Of a stretch of DNA of 64,000 nucleotides, positions 39,978 to 46,675 are shown in pieces. Every line of letters begins with the position of its first letter. Positions within the stretch are counted from its first letter, which is position 1. Under the pieces are notes generated by a model, which worked only from the letters and a program-made list of their open reading frames with translations, was not told where the DNA came from and searched no databases. A program made the translations under genes and the position numbers. The DNA is from Streptomyces achromogenes. Lineage in GTDB: Bacteria; Actinomycetota; Actinomycetes; Streptomycetales; Streptomycetaceae. Location of the stretch: assembly GCF_030816715.1 (NCBI RefSeq), contig NZ_JAUSYH010000001.1:3038001-3102000 (forward strand), read 5' to 3'.

Positions 39978-41584
39978 ACGAGGCCCTGCCCGACGTCCCA
40001 GAAGTCCGCGTGGTCGGTCTTCCTCAACTCACGTCGGGTTTCGACCTTGTCGAGAGACTTGACCTGCCCATGCACCTGAAGGTGCACGGGCCGCTGGAAC
40101 CCCTGGGCGGAGAAGCCCTCGCGAAGCTCTCCGAGAACATCAACCTGAAGGGTCGCGGCGGCGCGGGCTTCCCCTTCCACAAGAAGCTGCGCTCGGTCGC
40201 CGAGGCCGCGATCAAACGCGGCGTACGACCGGTCGTCGTCGTCAACGGCAGCGAGGACGAACCGGCCTGCCGCAAGGACACGGTGCTCATCAACCGTGCC
40301 CCGCACCTCATCCTGGACGGCGCGCTGCTCGTAGCGGAGGCGCTGGGTGCCCGCACGCTCGTGGTGGGGGTCACCCGCGAATCCACTCAGCGCTCCATGG
40401 AGGCCGCGCTCTCCGAACGCGGGCTCAGCAACGGCCGCAGGTCGGCTCTGAAGGCATTCGTCCAGCGCAACCCGATCCGCATGGTCACCGGTGCCGCCGC
40501 GTCGCTGATCCGCTCCATCGACGGCGGTCCGCCGATCCCGCCCGGCCGCAAGGTCAGCGCCTCGCAGAACGGCGTCGGCGGCGCGCCCACCCTCCTCTCC
40601 AACGCCGAGACGTTCGCCCAGCTGGCCATCGCCGCCCGCATCGGCCCGGAGCGGTACGGCAACACCGGCCTGTACGACGAGCCGGGCACCGTCATGTTGA
40701 CGGTCTCCGGCGCGGTCGCCCGCCCGATGGTGATCGAGGTCCCCACCGGCGTGCCGCTGCGCTACGTCCTCCAGCTCGCGGGCGCCCCGCCGGTGCCCCA
40801 GGGCGTGCTGACCGGCGGCTACCACGGCAAGTGGATCGACGCGGCGACGGTCAACGAGGCGGTCGTCTCCCGCAACTCGCTCGACGCGGTGGGCGGGGCG
40901 CTCGGCGCCGGCGCGATCCTGCCGATCAGCCAGGAGACGTGCCCGCTGGGTGAGTCCCTGCGCGTGGCGCAATGGCTGGCCGACGAGAGCGCGGGGCAGT
41001 GCGGCCCCTGCTACCTCGGCCTGCCGGCCGCCGCGCGCGGCCTGGAGGACATCATCAACGGCGGCGGCCCGGCCGCCCTGGAGGCGCTCAAGCAGGTCGC
41101 GAAGAACGTCAAGCGGCGCGGCGCCTGCTCGCACCCGGACGGCTCCGCGATGTTCCTGGAGTCGACCATCAAGGCGTTCACCGACGACCTCGCCGCCCAC
41201 GTCCTCGGCAACGGCTGCGGACGGCCCGTGGAGGGCGTTCTGCCGCTCTTCGAGGCGGGCATGGCACCCGCGGCCATCACGAGCGGCAGAGCGCCGGAGG
41301 AGAGCGGCTCGAGCCGCCAGAAGATCTTCGTCGACTGGACGCTCTGCCGCGGCCACGGCCTGTGCGCCGACATCCTCCCCGAGGTCTTCCAGCTCGGCGC
41401 CGACGGCTTCCCGACGGTGGCGCAGGCGAAGGTACCGGAGTACGCCGAGGCAAAAGCTCTACGCGCGGTGCGTCGGTGTCCGGCGCTCGCCCTGCGCATC
41501 GAGGAGGACACGCGCGCGCAGGCGCCTGCCCGCAATCTCCCGGTCCTCTCCCAGGGCCGCGGCCGACGCGCCCTCGGCCGCTGA
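39974..41584 (+). CDS. NuoF-like flavoprotein fused to a C-terminal ferredoxin
   Basis: A 536-residue protein. Residues 50-330 match the NuoF/complex I 51-kDa fold: GRGGAGFP (60-67) for FMN/NADH, NGSEDEPACRKD (91-102), and an SLBB domain (VSGAVARPMVIEVPTG). The cluster-binding segment reads ESAGQCGPC (338-346) plus C385. The first of the three clustered cysteines of NuoF (ESCGxCxPC) is Ala340, so a normal [4Fe-4S] N3 cluster may be missing or altered. Residues 455-510 add a ferredoxin-like domain with C458, C464 and C502-Pro, the three-cysteine [3Fe-4S] pattern of P450-type ferredoxins. It is translationally coupled to the di-haem protein. Likely a soluble electron-input subunit; NADH as donor is inferred. 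Confidence 0.78.
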   Translation: MNEALPDVPEVRVVGLPQLTSGFDLVERLDLPMHLKVHGPLEPLGGEALAKLSENINLKGRGGAGFPFHKKLRSVAEAAIKRGVRPVVVVNGSEDEPACRKDTVLINRAPHLILDGALLVAEALGARTLVVGVTRESTQRSMEAALSERGLSNGRRSALKAFVQRNPIRMVTGAAASLIRSIDGGPPIPPGRKVSASQNGVGGAPTLLSNAETFAQLAIAARIGPERYGNTGLYDEPGTVMLTVSGAVARPMVIEVPTGVPLRYVLQLAGAPPVPQGVLTGGYHGKWIDAATVNEAVVSRNSLDAVGGALGAGAILPISQETCPLGESLRVAQWLADESAGQCGPCYLGLPAAARGLEDIINGGGPAALEALKQVAKNVKRRGACSHPDGSAMFLESTIKAFTDDLAAHVLGNGCGRPVEGVLPLFEAGMAPAAITSGRAPEESGSSRQKIFVDWTLCRGHGLCADILPEVFQLGADGFPTVAQAKVPEYAEAKALRAVRRCPALALRIEEDTRAQAPARNLPVLSQGRGRRALGR

Positions 41585-41606
41585 GGAGCACGCCGACGGC
41601 ACACGG

Positions 41607-41638
41607 ATCGGGGCCGCCTGTTCTCAGGCGGCCCCGAT
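41607..41638 (+). terminator. Terminator of the haem/NuoF-like operon
   Basis: ATCGGGGCCGCCTG, loop TTCT, CAGGCGGCCCCGAT: a perfect 14-pair stem with a tetraloop, 23 bases after the operon's last stop. Confidence 0.88.
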
Positions 41639-41682
41639 GCCTCGATCCTCGCGGCACACCCGGGACCGAGGTGCCCGAACGC

Positions 41683-41722
41683 AAAAAAGATCCCGCCGGA
41701 CCGCATTCGATCCGGCGGGATC
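41683..41722 (-). terminator. Terminator of the first tRNA-Ala gene
   Basis: GATCCCGCCGGA and TCCGGCGGGATC pair over 12 bases with a 10-base loop. On the leftward transcript it is followed by TTTTTT, a classical intrinsic terminator five bases past the tRNA 3' end. Confidence 0.9.
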
Positions 41723-41727
41723 TGCTG

Positions 41728-41800
41728 TGGAGCTAAGGAGAATTGAACTCCTGACCTCCTGCATGCCATGCAGGCGCTCTACCAACTGAGCTATAGCCCC
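41728..41800 (-). tRNA. tRNA-Ala (anticodon GGC)
   Basis: On the minus strand a full 73-base cloverleaf: acceptor GGGGCTA paired with TAGCTCC, D-loop AGTTGGTAGA, anticodon stem CCTGC/GCAGG with loop ATGGCAT (anticodon GGC, alanine), T-loop GTTCAATTC, discriminator A. CCA is not encoded. It is identical over its length to the copy at 45220-45292. Confidence 0.96.
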
Positions 41801-41932
41801 TCGTGGCCAAGCGGCAGAGCCGCGATCTTGACCGTGCCGCCCGGTTTCCCCGGCGGCGACGCCAACTTTACCGGTCCGGCGGCGGACCACCAAATCCTTT
41901 CCGCCCCGTCCGATTTCGACCCTTTTGCGAGG

Positions 41933-42166
41933 TCAAGCGGTGACGAACGAATAGAACCGCTTGAGCGTGCAGTGCTCCTCGAGGAGCCGGCCGTAGATCG
42001 GCTCCCCCTCCAGCTCGCGGTACGTCTCGATCGGGTCGCCCTTTATGATCAGCGCCCGCGCGCATTCCTCGCACCAGTACTGGTAGTCGGGGTTGACCGG
42101 CTCCATGTCACGGACGATCGGAGTGCCGCTGCCGCACCAGTCGCACTTCCGCCTGTGTGCACCCAT
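41933..42166 (-). CDS. Small zinc-ribbon-like protein, 77 residues
   Basis: A short protein starting MGAHRRKCDWCGSGTPI, with a second pair WCEECA, so two CxxC knuckles likely bind one zinc. The C-terminal half is helical and acidic. I know no function. The ATG at 42166 follows GGAG by seven bases, and the stop of the next zinc-ribbon gene upstream is only 3 bases away. They form a leftward operon, perhaps with the efflux gene. Confidence 0.72.
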   Translation of the reverse strand: MGAHRRKCDWCGSGTPIVRDMEPVNPDYQYWCEECARALIIKGDPIETYRELEGEPIYGRLLEEHCTLKRFYSFVTA

Positions 42167-42169
42167 CGA

Positions 42170-42343
42170 TCAGCTCCAGCTGTGGCCGCAGGCCGTGCAC
42201 ACGTAGGAAACCCCTCCGTTGTCGCCGAGAACCTGAGCCACATGGGCCGAACCGCAGGAGGGGCAACCGAGACGGGTGGCCTTGCCCCGTCCCACCGCTG
42301 CTTCGGAGAGACGACCGACCTCTCCGCGGATGCTCGCAGGCAT
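42170..42343 (-). CDS. Small zinc-ribbon protein, 57 residues
   Basis: MPASIRGEVGRLSEAAVGRG is followed by a classical zinc ribbon, LGCPSCGSAHVAQVL and YVCTACGHSWS. This C-terminal ribbon looks like the zinc beta-ribbon of TFIIS/RPB9-like or rubredoxin-type proteins. The ATG at 42343 is preceded by GGGAG. Function unknown; nucleic-acid binding is possible. It lies 68 bases downstream of the MFS stop and 3 bases before the 77-residue zinc protein. Confidence 0.72.
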   Translation of the reverse strand: MPASIRGEVGRLSEAAVGRGKATRLGCPSCGSAHVAQVLGDNGGVSYVCTACGHSWS

Positions 42344-42411
42344 CGCTACTCCCTCCCGTCGGGCCGCGCCCCCTCCGGTCGTTTGATTCTGCCACGGCCG
42401 GACCAATACGG

Positions 42412-43947
42412 TCAGCGACGCCTCAGTACCAGTCCGGACACGGCACCGAGGGCAGCTGTCGTAGCGAGCGCGAACATGCATGTGAGAAGCGCTTCCGAAG
42501 AGCTATACGCCTCCAGGGCCCCAAGTGACTCAAGGCGGTTGAAGAACAGTGTGCCGAAGACGGCCACACCGATCAGCTGCCCGAGCTGGGTGACCGTGGC
42601 CAGCAGCCCGCCGGCGTCCGCCGCGTCCTCGGGCAGCACGGCAGCCAGCGCCCCGGCCAGCGCCGGGCTGAAGGCGAGCGCGAGCCCGGCGCCCACTCCG
42701 GCGTACGCCGCGTAGAGCCACGCGCCCCCGTCGGCACCGCCCCGGAAGAGCAGCCCCACCGCGACCACGGACAGCGCGAGAAGCGCGAACCCCGACGGGA
42801 TCAGGGCCCGTTGCCAGGAGGCAGGCCACCTGCGCCAGGTCAGCCCGACCGCGCCGAAGACGACCGCCGTCGGCGCGAAGGTGAGACCGGCGCGCAACGC
42901 GCTGAAACCCAGGCCGCCCTGGACGTGCAAGGTCAGCACGAAAAGGAAGCCCCCGTTGACCGCCATGACGGCCGTCACCCGCAGGACGGCGAGCGCCATC
43001 CCTGGGTGACCCAGCACCCGGGGCGCGATCAGCGGGTCGCCGCCACGCCGGGCGAGCCGGGTCTCCGCACCGCAGAACAGCAGGAACACCAGGGCTCCGG
43101 CGGCCAATGAGCACCAGGACCACAGGGGCCAGCCTTTCTCCCGCCCGAGCACGAGCGGAACCGTGACCAGCGACACGGCAGCGCCCAGAAGCACCAGACC
43201 GGGCCAGTCCATCCTGCGCGCCCCCTTCCGCGCCGCTGCGCCCGACGTCCGCTCCTTCACCGCCCCCACGTCCGCCGTCGAGCGCCCCGGCAGCCCCCCG
43301 CCCCGCGGCAGCACGCGTCCGCCCACGACCAGCAGGACCAGGCCCACCGGCACGTTCACGAGGAACACCGGACGCCAGCCGGCGCCCAGCAGATCGGCGT
43401 CCACCAGCACACCGCCCGCGACCTGTCCGGCGGCCGCGCCGACCGCGAGGACCGCGGAGTAGACGCCGAGCGCCCGGACCCGCGCCTCCCCGCTGAACGT
43501 GCGCTGGATCAGACTGAGCACCTGCGGGATCATCACCGCCGATCCCGCGCCCTGCACCAGCCGGAACACGATCAGCTCGGTGCTGCCCCGCGCCAGACCG
43601 CAGGCCAGCGAGGCGGCCGTGAAGAGGGCGAGCCCGACGAGATGGACGCGGCCGGGCCCGAACCGGTCGCCGAGCCGCGCACCGGTGATCAGCAGCACGG
43701 AGTACGTGATCGCGTAGCCGGCGACGACCAGCTGGAGGTCGGCGCCGGAGGCGTCGAGGTCGGAACCGATCGTGGGGGCCGCGACGTTCACGATGAACAC
43801 GTCGAGCAGTGCCATGAACTGGGCTGCCAGCACCACCGCCAGCAGCCGCCGCGGCTGATTGTCAGTGCCGGGGTCTTTACTGGCAGCAGGACGTGAAGCG
43901 GGTGGGACAACCGGGGGAACCGGGCTCGTCCGGGGTCTCGTCGTCAT
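42412..43947 (-). CDS. MFS drug-efflux transporter (DHA2, 14-helix type)
   Basis: A 511-residue major facilitator protein with about 14 hydrophobic segments. Motifs are FMALLDVFIVNVAAPTIGSDL at helix 1 (DHA2 signature), GARLGDRFGPGRV (motif A), LVQGAGSAVMIPQVLSLI (motif C region) and GWRPVFLVNVPVGL. These proteins expel drugs or self-made compounds with proton exchange. The ATG at 43947 gives a 30-residue Pro/Arg-rich cytoplasmic start. It is divergent from an MmyB-like regulator with a 94-base gap holding an inverted repeat, so that regulator probably controls it. Confidence 0.92.
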   Translation of the reverse strand: MTTRPRTSPVPPVVPPASRPAASKDPGTDNQPRRLLAVVLAAQFMALLDVFIVNVAAPTIGSDLDASGADLQLVVAGYAITYSVLLITGARLGDRFGPGRVHLVGLALFTAASLACGLARGSTELIVFRLVQGAGSAVMIPQVLSLIQRTFSGEARVRALGVYSAVLAVGAAAGQVAGGVLVDADLLGAGWRPVFLVNVPVGLVLLVVGGRVLPRGGGLPGRSTADVGAVKERTSGAAARKGARRMDWPGLVLLGAAVSLVTVPLVLGREKGWPLWSWCSLAAGALVFLLFCGAETRLARRGGDPLIAPRVLGHPGMALAVLRVTAVMAVNGGFLFVLTLHVQGGLGFSALRAGLTFAPTAVVFGAVGLTWRRWPASWQRALIPSGFALLALSVVAVGLLFRGGADGGAWLYAAYAGVGAGLALAFSPALAGALAAVLPEDAADAGGLLATVTQLGQLIGVAVFGTLFFNRLESLGALEAYSSSEALLTCMFALATTAALGAVSGLVLRRR

Positions 43948-43999
43948 GCCGTCGAGCGTGACGAGGATCCGGTAAGGGTGCCGAGAGCCCGCCGATGCT

Positions 44000-44014
44000 G
44001 GTACTGACAGCACC
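44000..44014. promoter_or_regulatory. Candidate operator between MFS and regulator genes
   Basis: GGTACTGACAGCACC is an inverted repeat (GGTnCTG-A-CAGnACC) centred at 44007 in the 94-base divergent gap, 28 bases before the regulator start. Its size and position suit a Xre-type dimer. Binding is inferred. Confidence 0.5.
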
Positions 44015-44041
44015 TGGCAGAGCACGGGCGGGAGGCCGACC

Positions 44042-45127
44042 ATGGGGGACGTGACGATGGGGGGCGTGACGATGGGGACGCGGACAGGCACACAGACGCG
44101 CGCACGGGCGGAACAGCGGGCGGAGCACCGGACACGGGCCGCGGCGGGACCCGGGCCGGGGAGCGGACCGGCGGCAGGATCCGGGCCGGAGGCGGGACCC
44201 GGGCCGGGGAGCGGACCGGAGGCGGGACCGCGGACGGTTCTGCGGCCGGGGGCGGAGCCGGGGCGCCCGAAGGCGGGGACGGCGGCACGGCGCCGGCCCG
44301 AGCTGGCCGTCTTCCTGCGCAGCAGGCGCGCCCGGGTGACACCGGGCGACGTCGGAATGCCGCCCGGGCTGCGGCGCCGCACACCGGGGCTGCGACGCGA
44401 GGAGGTGGCCCAGCTCTCGGGCGTGGGAGTCACCTGGTACACCTGGCTGGAGCAGGGGCGGCCGATCAACGCCTCCGCACAGGTCCTCGACGCCGTCGCG
44501 CGCACACTGCGGCTGGACCAGCCGGAGCGGGAGCATCTCTACCACCTGGCGGAGGTACCGTTCGCGGCCGCTCCGGAGGCCCTGGTGCAGAGCGTGGGCC
44601 CGGAGATCCAGGGCATCATCGACGCGCTGGTGCCCCGGCCGGCCGTGGTCTACAACTCGCGCTACGACATCCTCGCCGCCAACCCCGTCTACCGTGACCT
44701 GTTCATCACCCCGGTCGAAGCCTGCGCACCGGGTCCGGACAACGCCCTGTGGCGGCTGTTCACGGTGCGGGAGGAGGACTGCCCGCTGATGTTCCGCGAC
44801 AAGGAACTCCCGCTGATGGTGGCAACCCTGCGGGCGGCCTACGGACTGCATGCCGGCGAGCCCGTCTGGGAGGAGTTCATACGCAGGTTGTCCGCGGCGA
44901 GTCCGCTGTTCGCGCGGTTGTGGGAGACCGGTGACGTGGCGGAGCCCGGCCGTCGTGTGAAGGTCTTCCGGCACGCGACGGTGGGCGAGCTGCGGATGAC
45001 CTCCACCTCGCTGACGATCAACGGGATGCCGGAGTGCAGGATCGTCGTCTACACGCCTGACGACGAGCAGACGGAGCGGCGCGCGGCTCTGCTACGCGGC
45101 GGGACGACAAAAAATCCCGCCCCCTGA
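44042..45127 (+). CDS. Helix-turn-helix regulator with MmyB-like ligand-binding domain
   Basis: A 361-residue annotated frame. Residues 1-80 are Gly/Pro/Ala/Arg low complexity encoded by DNA repeats (period 84 over GGACCCGGGCCGGGGAGCGG), and the true start may be later. The HTH (FLRSRRARVTP, then GLRREEVAQLSGVGVTWYTWLEQGR) is the classic Streptomyces MmyB/MLTR type. The C-terminal domain includes YNSRYDILAANPVYRDLF and LRMTSTSLTING, which bind fatty-acid-like ligands in known members. It should regulate the divergent efflux gene. Its stop codon lies inside a hairpin that terminates the opposing tRNA gene. Confidence 0.88.
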   Translation: MGDVTMGGVTMGTRTGTQTRARAEQRAEHRTRAAAGPGPGSGPAAGSGPEAGPGPGSGPEAGPRTVLRPGAEPGRPKAGTAARRRPELAVFLRSRRARVTPGDVGMPPGLRRRTPGLRREEVAQLSGVGVTWYTWLEQGRPINASAQVLDAVARTLRLDQPEREHLYHLAEVPFAAAPEALVQSVGPEIQGIIDALVPRPAVVYNSRYDILAANPVYRDLFITPVEACAPGPDNALWRLFTVREEDCPLMFRDKELPLMVATLRAAYGLHAGEPVWEEFIRRLSAASPLFARLWETGDVAEPGRRVKVFRHATVGELRMTSTSLTINGMPECRIVVYTPDDEQTERRAALLRGGTTKNPAP

Positions 45128-45136
45128 GGGGCGGGA
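45115..45136 (-). terminator. Terminator of the second tRNA-Ala, overlapping the regulator stop
   Basis: TCCCGCCCC and GGGGCGGGA form a 9-pair stem with loop CTGA. The leftward transcript continues into TTTTTT. The rightward regulator gene ends at 45127, in the loop, so the hairpin may serve both directions. Confidence 0.88.
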
Positions 45137-45219
45137 TCCTTCTGAAGCGACATCGACCGGTCTCTTCGATCTTTGACAACTCAACAGAGTGTCGACCTAC
45201 TGGCCGACCGGCCAATCCG

Positions 45220-45292
45220 TGGAGCTAAGGAGAATTGAACTCCTGACCTCCTGCATGCCATGCAGGCGCTCTACCAACTGAGCTATAGCCCC
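45220..45292 (-). tRNA. tRNA-Ala (anticodon GGC), second copy
   Basis: A 73-base cloverleaf identical to the copy at 41728-41800: GGGGCTATAG start, anticodon loop ATGGCAT, TAGCTCCA end, no encoded CCA. Upstream flank CTCGTGCCACGCGGCGGAGCC resembles that of the first copy, indicating a duplicated segment larger than the tRNA. Confidence 0.96.
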
Positions 45293-45411
45293 TCGTGCCA
45301 CGCGGCGGAGCCGCATGGTGTTTCGCCCCGCTCGGCGGTGCGAACAAGAAGAACTCTAGCCTGCGACCTGCCGGAAAGTGAAATCCGAGGTCCGCCGTCC
45401 CGACCGGTCGT

Positions 45412-46083
45412 TCAGTCGTCGTCGCCGAGCACCGGCTCGGGCAGGGTGCCGGCGTTGTGCTCGAGCAGACGCCAGCCCCGGGCGCCCTCGCCGAGGACGG
45501 ACCAGCAGCAGTTGGAGAGGCCGCCGAGGCTCTCCCAGCTGTGCGCCTCCAGACCGAGAAGACGGCCGATGGTGGTGCGGATGGTGCCGCCGTGGCTGAC
45601 GACGACGAGCGTCCCGTCCTCGGGCAGCTTCTCGGCGTGCCGTACGACGACGGGGGCGGCGCGGTCGGCCACCTCGGTCTCCAGCTCGCCGCCGCCGCGG
45701 CGCACGGGCTCGCCGCGCTTCCAAGCGGCGTACTCCGCACCGTGGCGGGCGATGATCTCCTCGTGCGTCAGCCCCTGCCACGCGCCCGCGTACGTCTCGC
45801 GCAGGGACTCGTCGTGGGTGACCTCGAGGCCGGTGAGCGTGGCGAGCTCGGCGGCCGTGCGGGCGGCCCGCGCGAGGTCCGAGGCGACGATGGCGTCGGG
45901 CCTGAGGGAGGCGAGCAGCCGGGCGGCGCGGCGGGCCTGCGCCGCCCCGGTCTCGGTCAGCTCGACGTCCGTCGTGCCCTGGAAGCGGCGCTCCACGTTC
46001 CAGGCGGTCTGGCCGTGCCGCCAGAGGATGACCCGGCGGCCACGGCGTGGCTGACGGGTCGCCGTCTGCTCCGGGGGTGTCAC
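45412..46083 (-). CDS. Histidine phosphatase family (phosphoglycerate mutase-like) protein
   Basis: A 223-residue histidine phosphatase. The catalytic motif is LWRHGQTAWNVERRFQG (RHG), then ASDLARAARTA, the Glu/Tyr region LRETYAGAWQGLTHEE, and the second catalytic His in VVVSHGGTIRT. Relatives include glucosyl-3-phosphoglycerate phosphatase and cofactor-dependent phosphatases; a glycolytic mutase role is less likely given its context. The GTG at 46083 overlaps the rsfS stop by 4 bases (GTGA), so it is coupled with rsfS. Confidence 0.9.
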   Translation of the reverse strand: MTPPEQTATRQPRRGRRVILWRHGQTAWNVERRFQGTTDVELTETGAAQARRAARLLASLRPDAIVASDLARAARTAAELATLTGLEVTHDESLRETYAGAWQGLTHEEIIARHGAEYAAWKRGEPVRRGGGELETEVADRAAPVVVRHAEKLPEDGTLVVVSHGGTIRTTIGRLLGLEAHSWESLGGLSNCCWSVLGEGARGWRLLEHNAGTLPEPVLGDDD

Positions 46084-46526
46084 CGCAGCTCCTCGAATCC
46101 GGCTGTCTCGTCCTCCTCGGCCTGCAGCTTGGCGTGCTCCTGGGCCTTGCCGCGGGTCGCGAGGGCGTCGGCGGGCAGTGCCAGCTCGGGGCAGTCCTTC
46201 CACAGCCGCTCCAGGGCGTAGAAGACGCGCTCCTCGCTGTGCTGGACGTGGACGACGATGTCGACGTAGTCGAGCAGGATCCAACGGGCGTCGCGGTCGC
46301 CCTCACGGCGCACCGGCTTGACGCCCAGTTCCTTCTGAAGGCGCTCCTCGATCTCGTCGACAATCGACTTGACCTGGCGGTCGTTGGGTGCGGAGGCCAG
46401 CAGGAAGGCGTCCGTGATGGACAGCACGTCGCTGACGTCGTAGGCGATGATGTCGTGCGCGAGCTTGTCGGCTGCCGCCTGGGCGGCGGTGTTGATGAGA
46501 TCGATGGAGCGGTCGGTGGCGGTCAC
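46080..46526 (-). CDS. rsfS: Ribosome silencing factor RsfS
   Basis: A 148-residue protein of the Iojap/RsfS family, which binds L14 and blocks subunit joining when nutrients are low. Signature segments are DVSDVLSITDAFLLASAPNDRQVKSIVDEIEE and ARWILLDYVDIVVHVQ. The GTG at 46526 precedes TATDRSIDLINTA. It is coupled to the phosphatase-like gene and lies downstream of the LCP gene and nadD, the usual nadD-rsfS neighbourhood interrupted here by the LCP gene. Confidence 0.95.
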   Translation of the reverse strand: MTATDRSIDLINTAAQAAADKLAHDIIAYDVSDVLSITDAFLLASAPNDRQVKSIVDEIEERLQKELGVKPVRREGDRDARWILLDYVDIVVHVQHSEERVFYALERLWKDCPELALPADALATRGKAQEHAKLQAEEDETAGFEELR

Positions 46527-46675
46527 TACGCGGCTTTCCGTCGGCGGACACTTGTCCCCAAGGGTCTCACGGACCGCCGACGGCACCCCACGTGCTTACG
46601 GCACCCCATGTGATCGAGGGATCACGCGCCGGGGGGCCGCCGCTCCCGGACCTCCCGCGCTTCCCTCCCATGGGG

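Noticed and set aside
39968..41356. Minus-strand frame opposite the NuoF-like gene
   Set aside because: Shadow of a gene with recognisable FMN and ferredoxin motifs.
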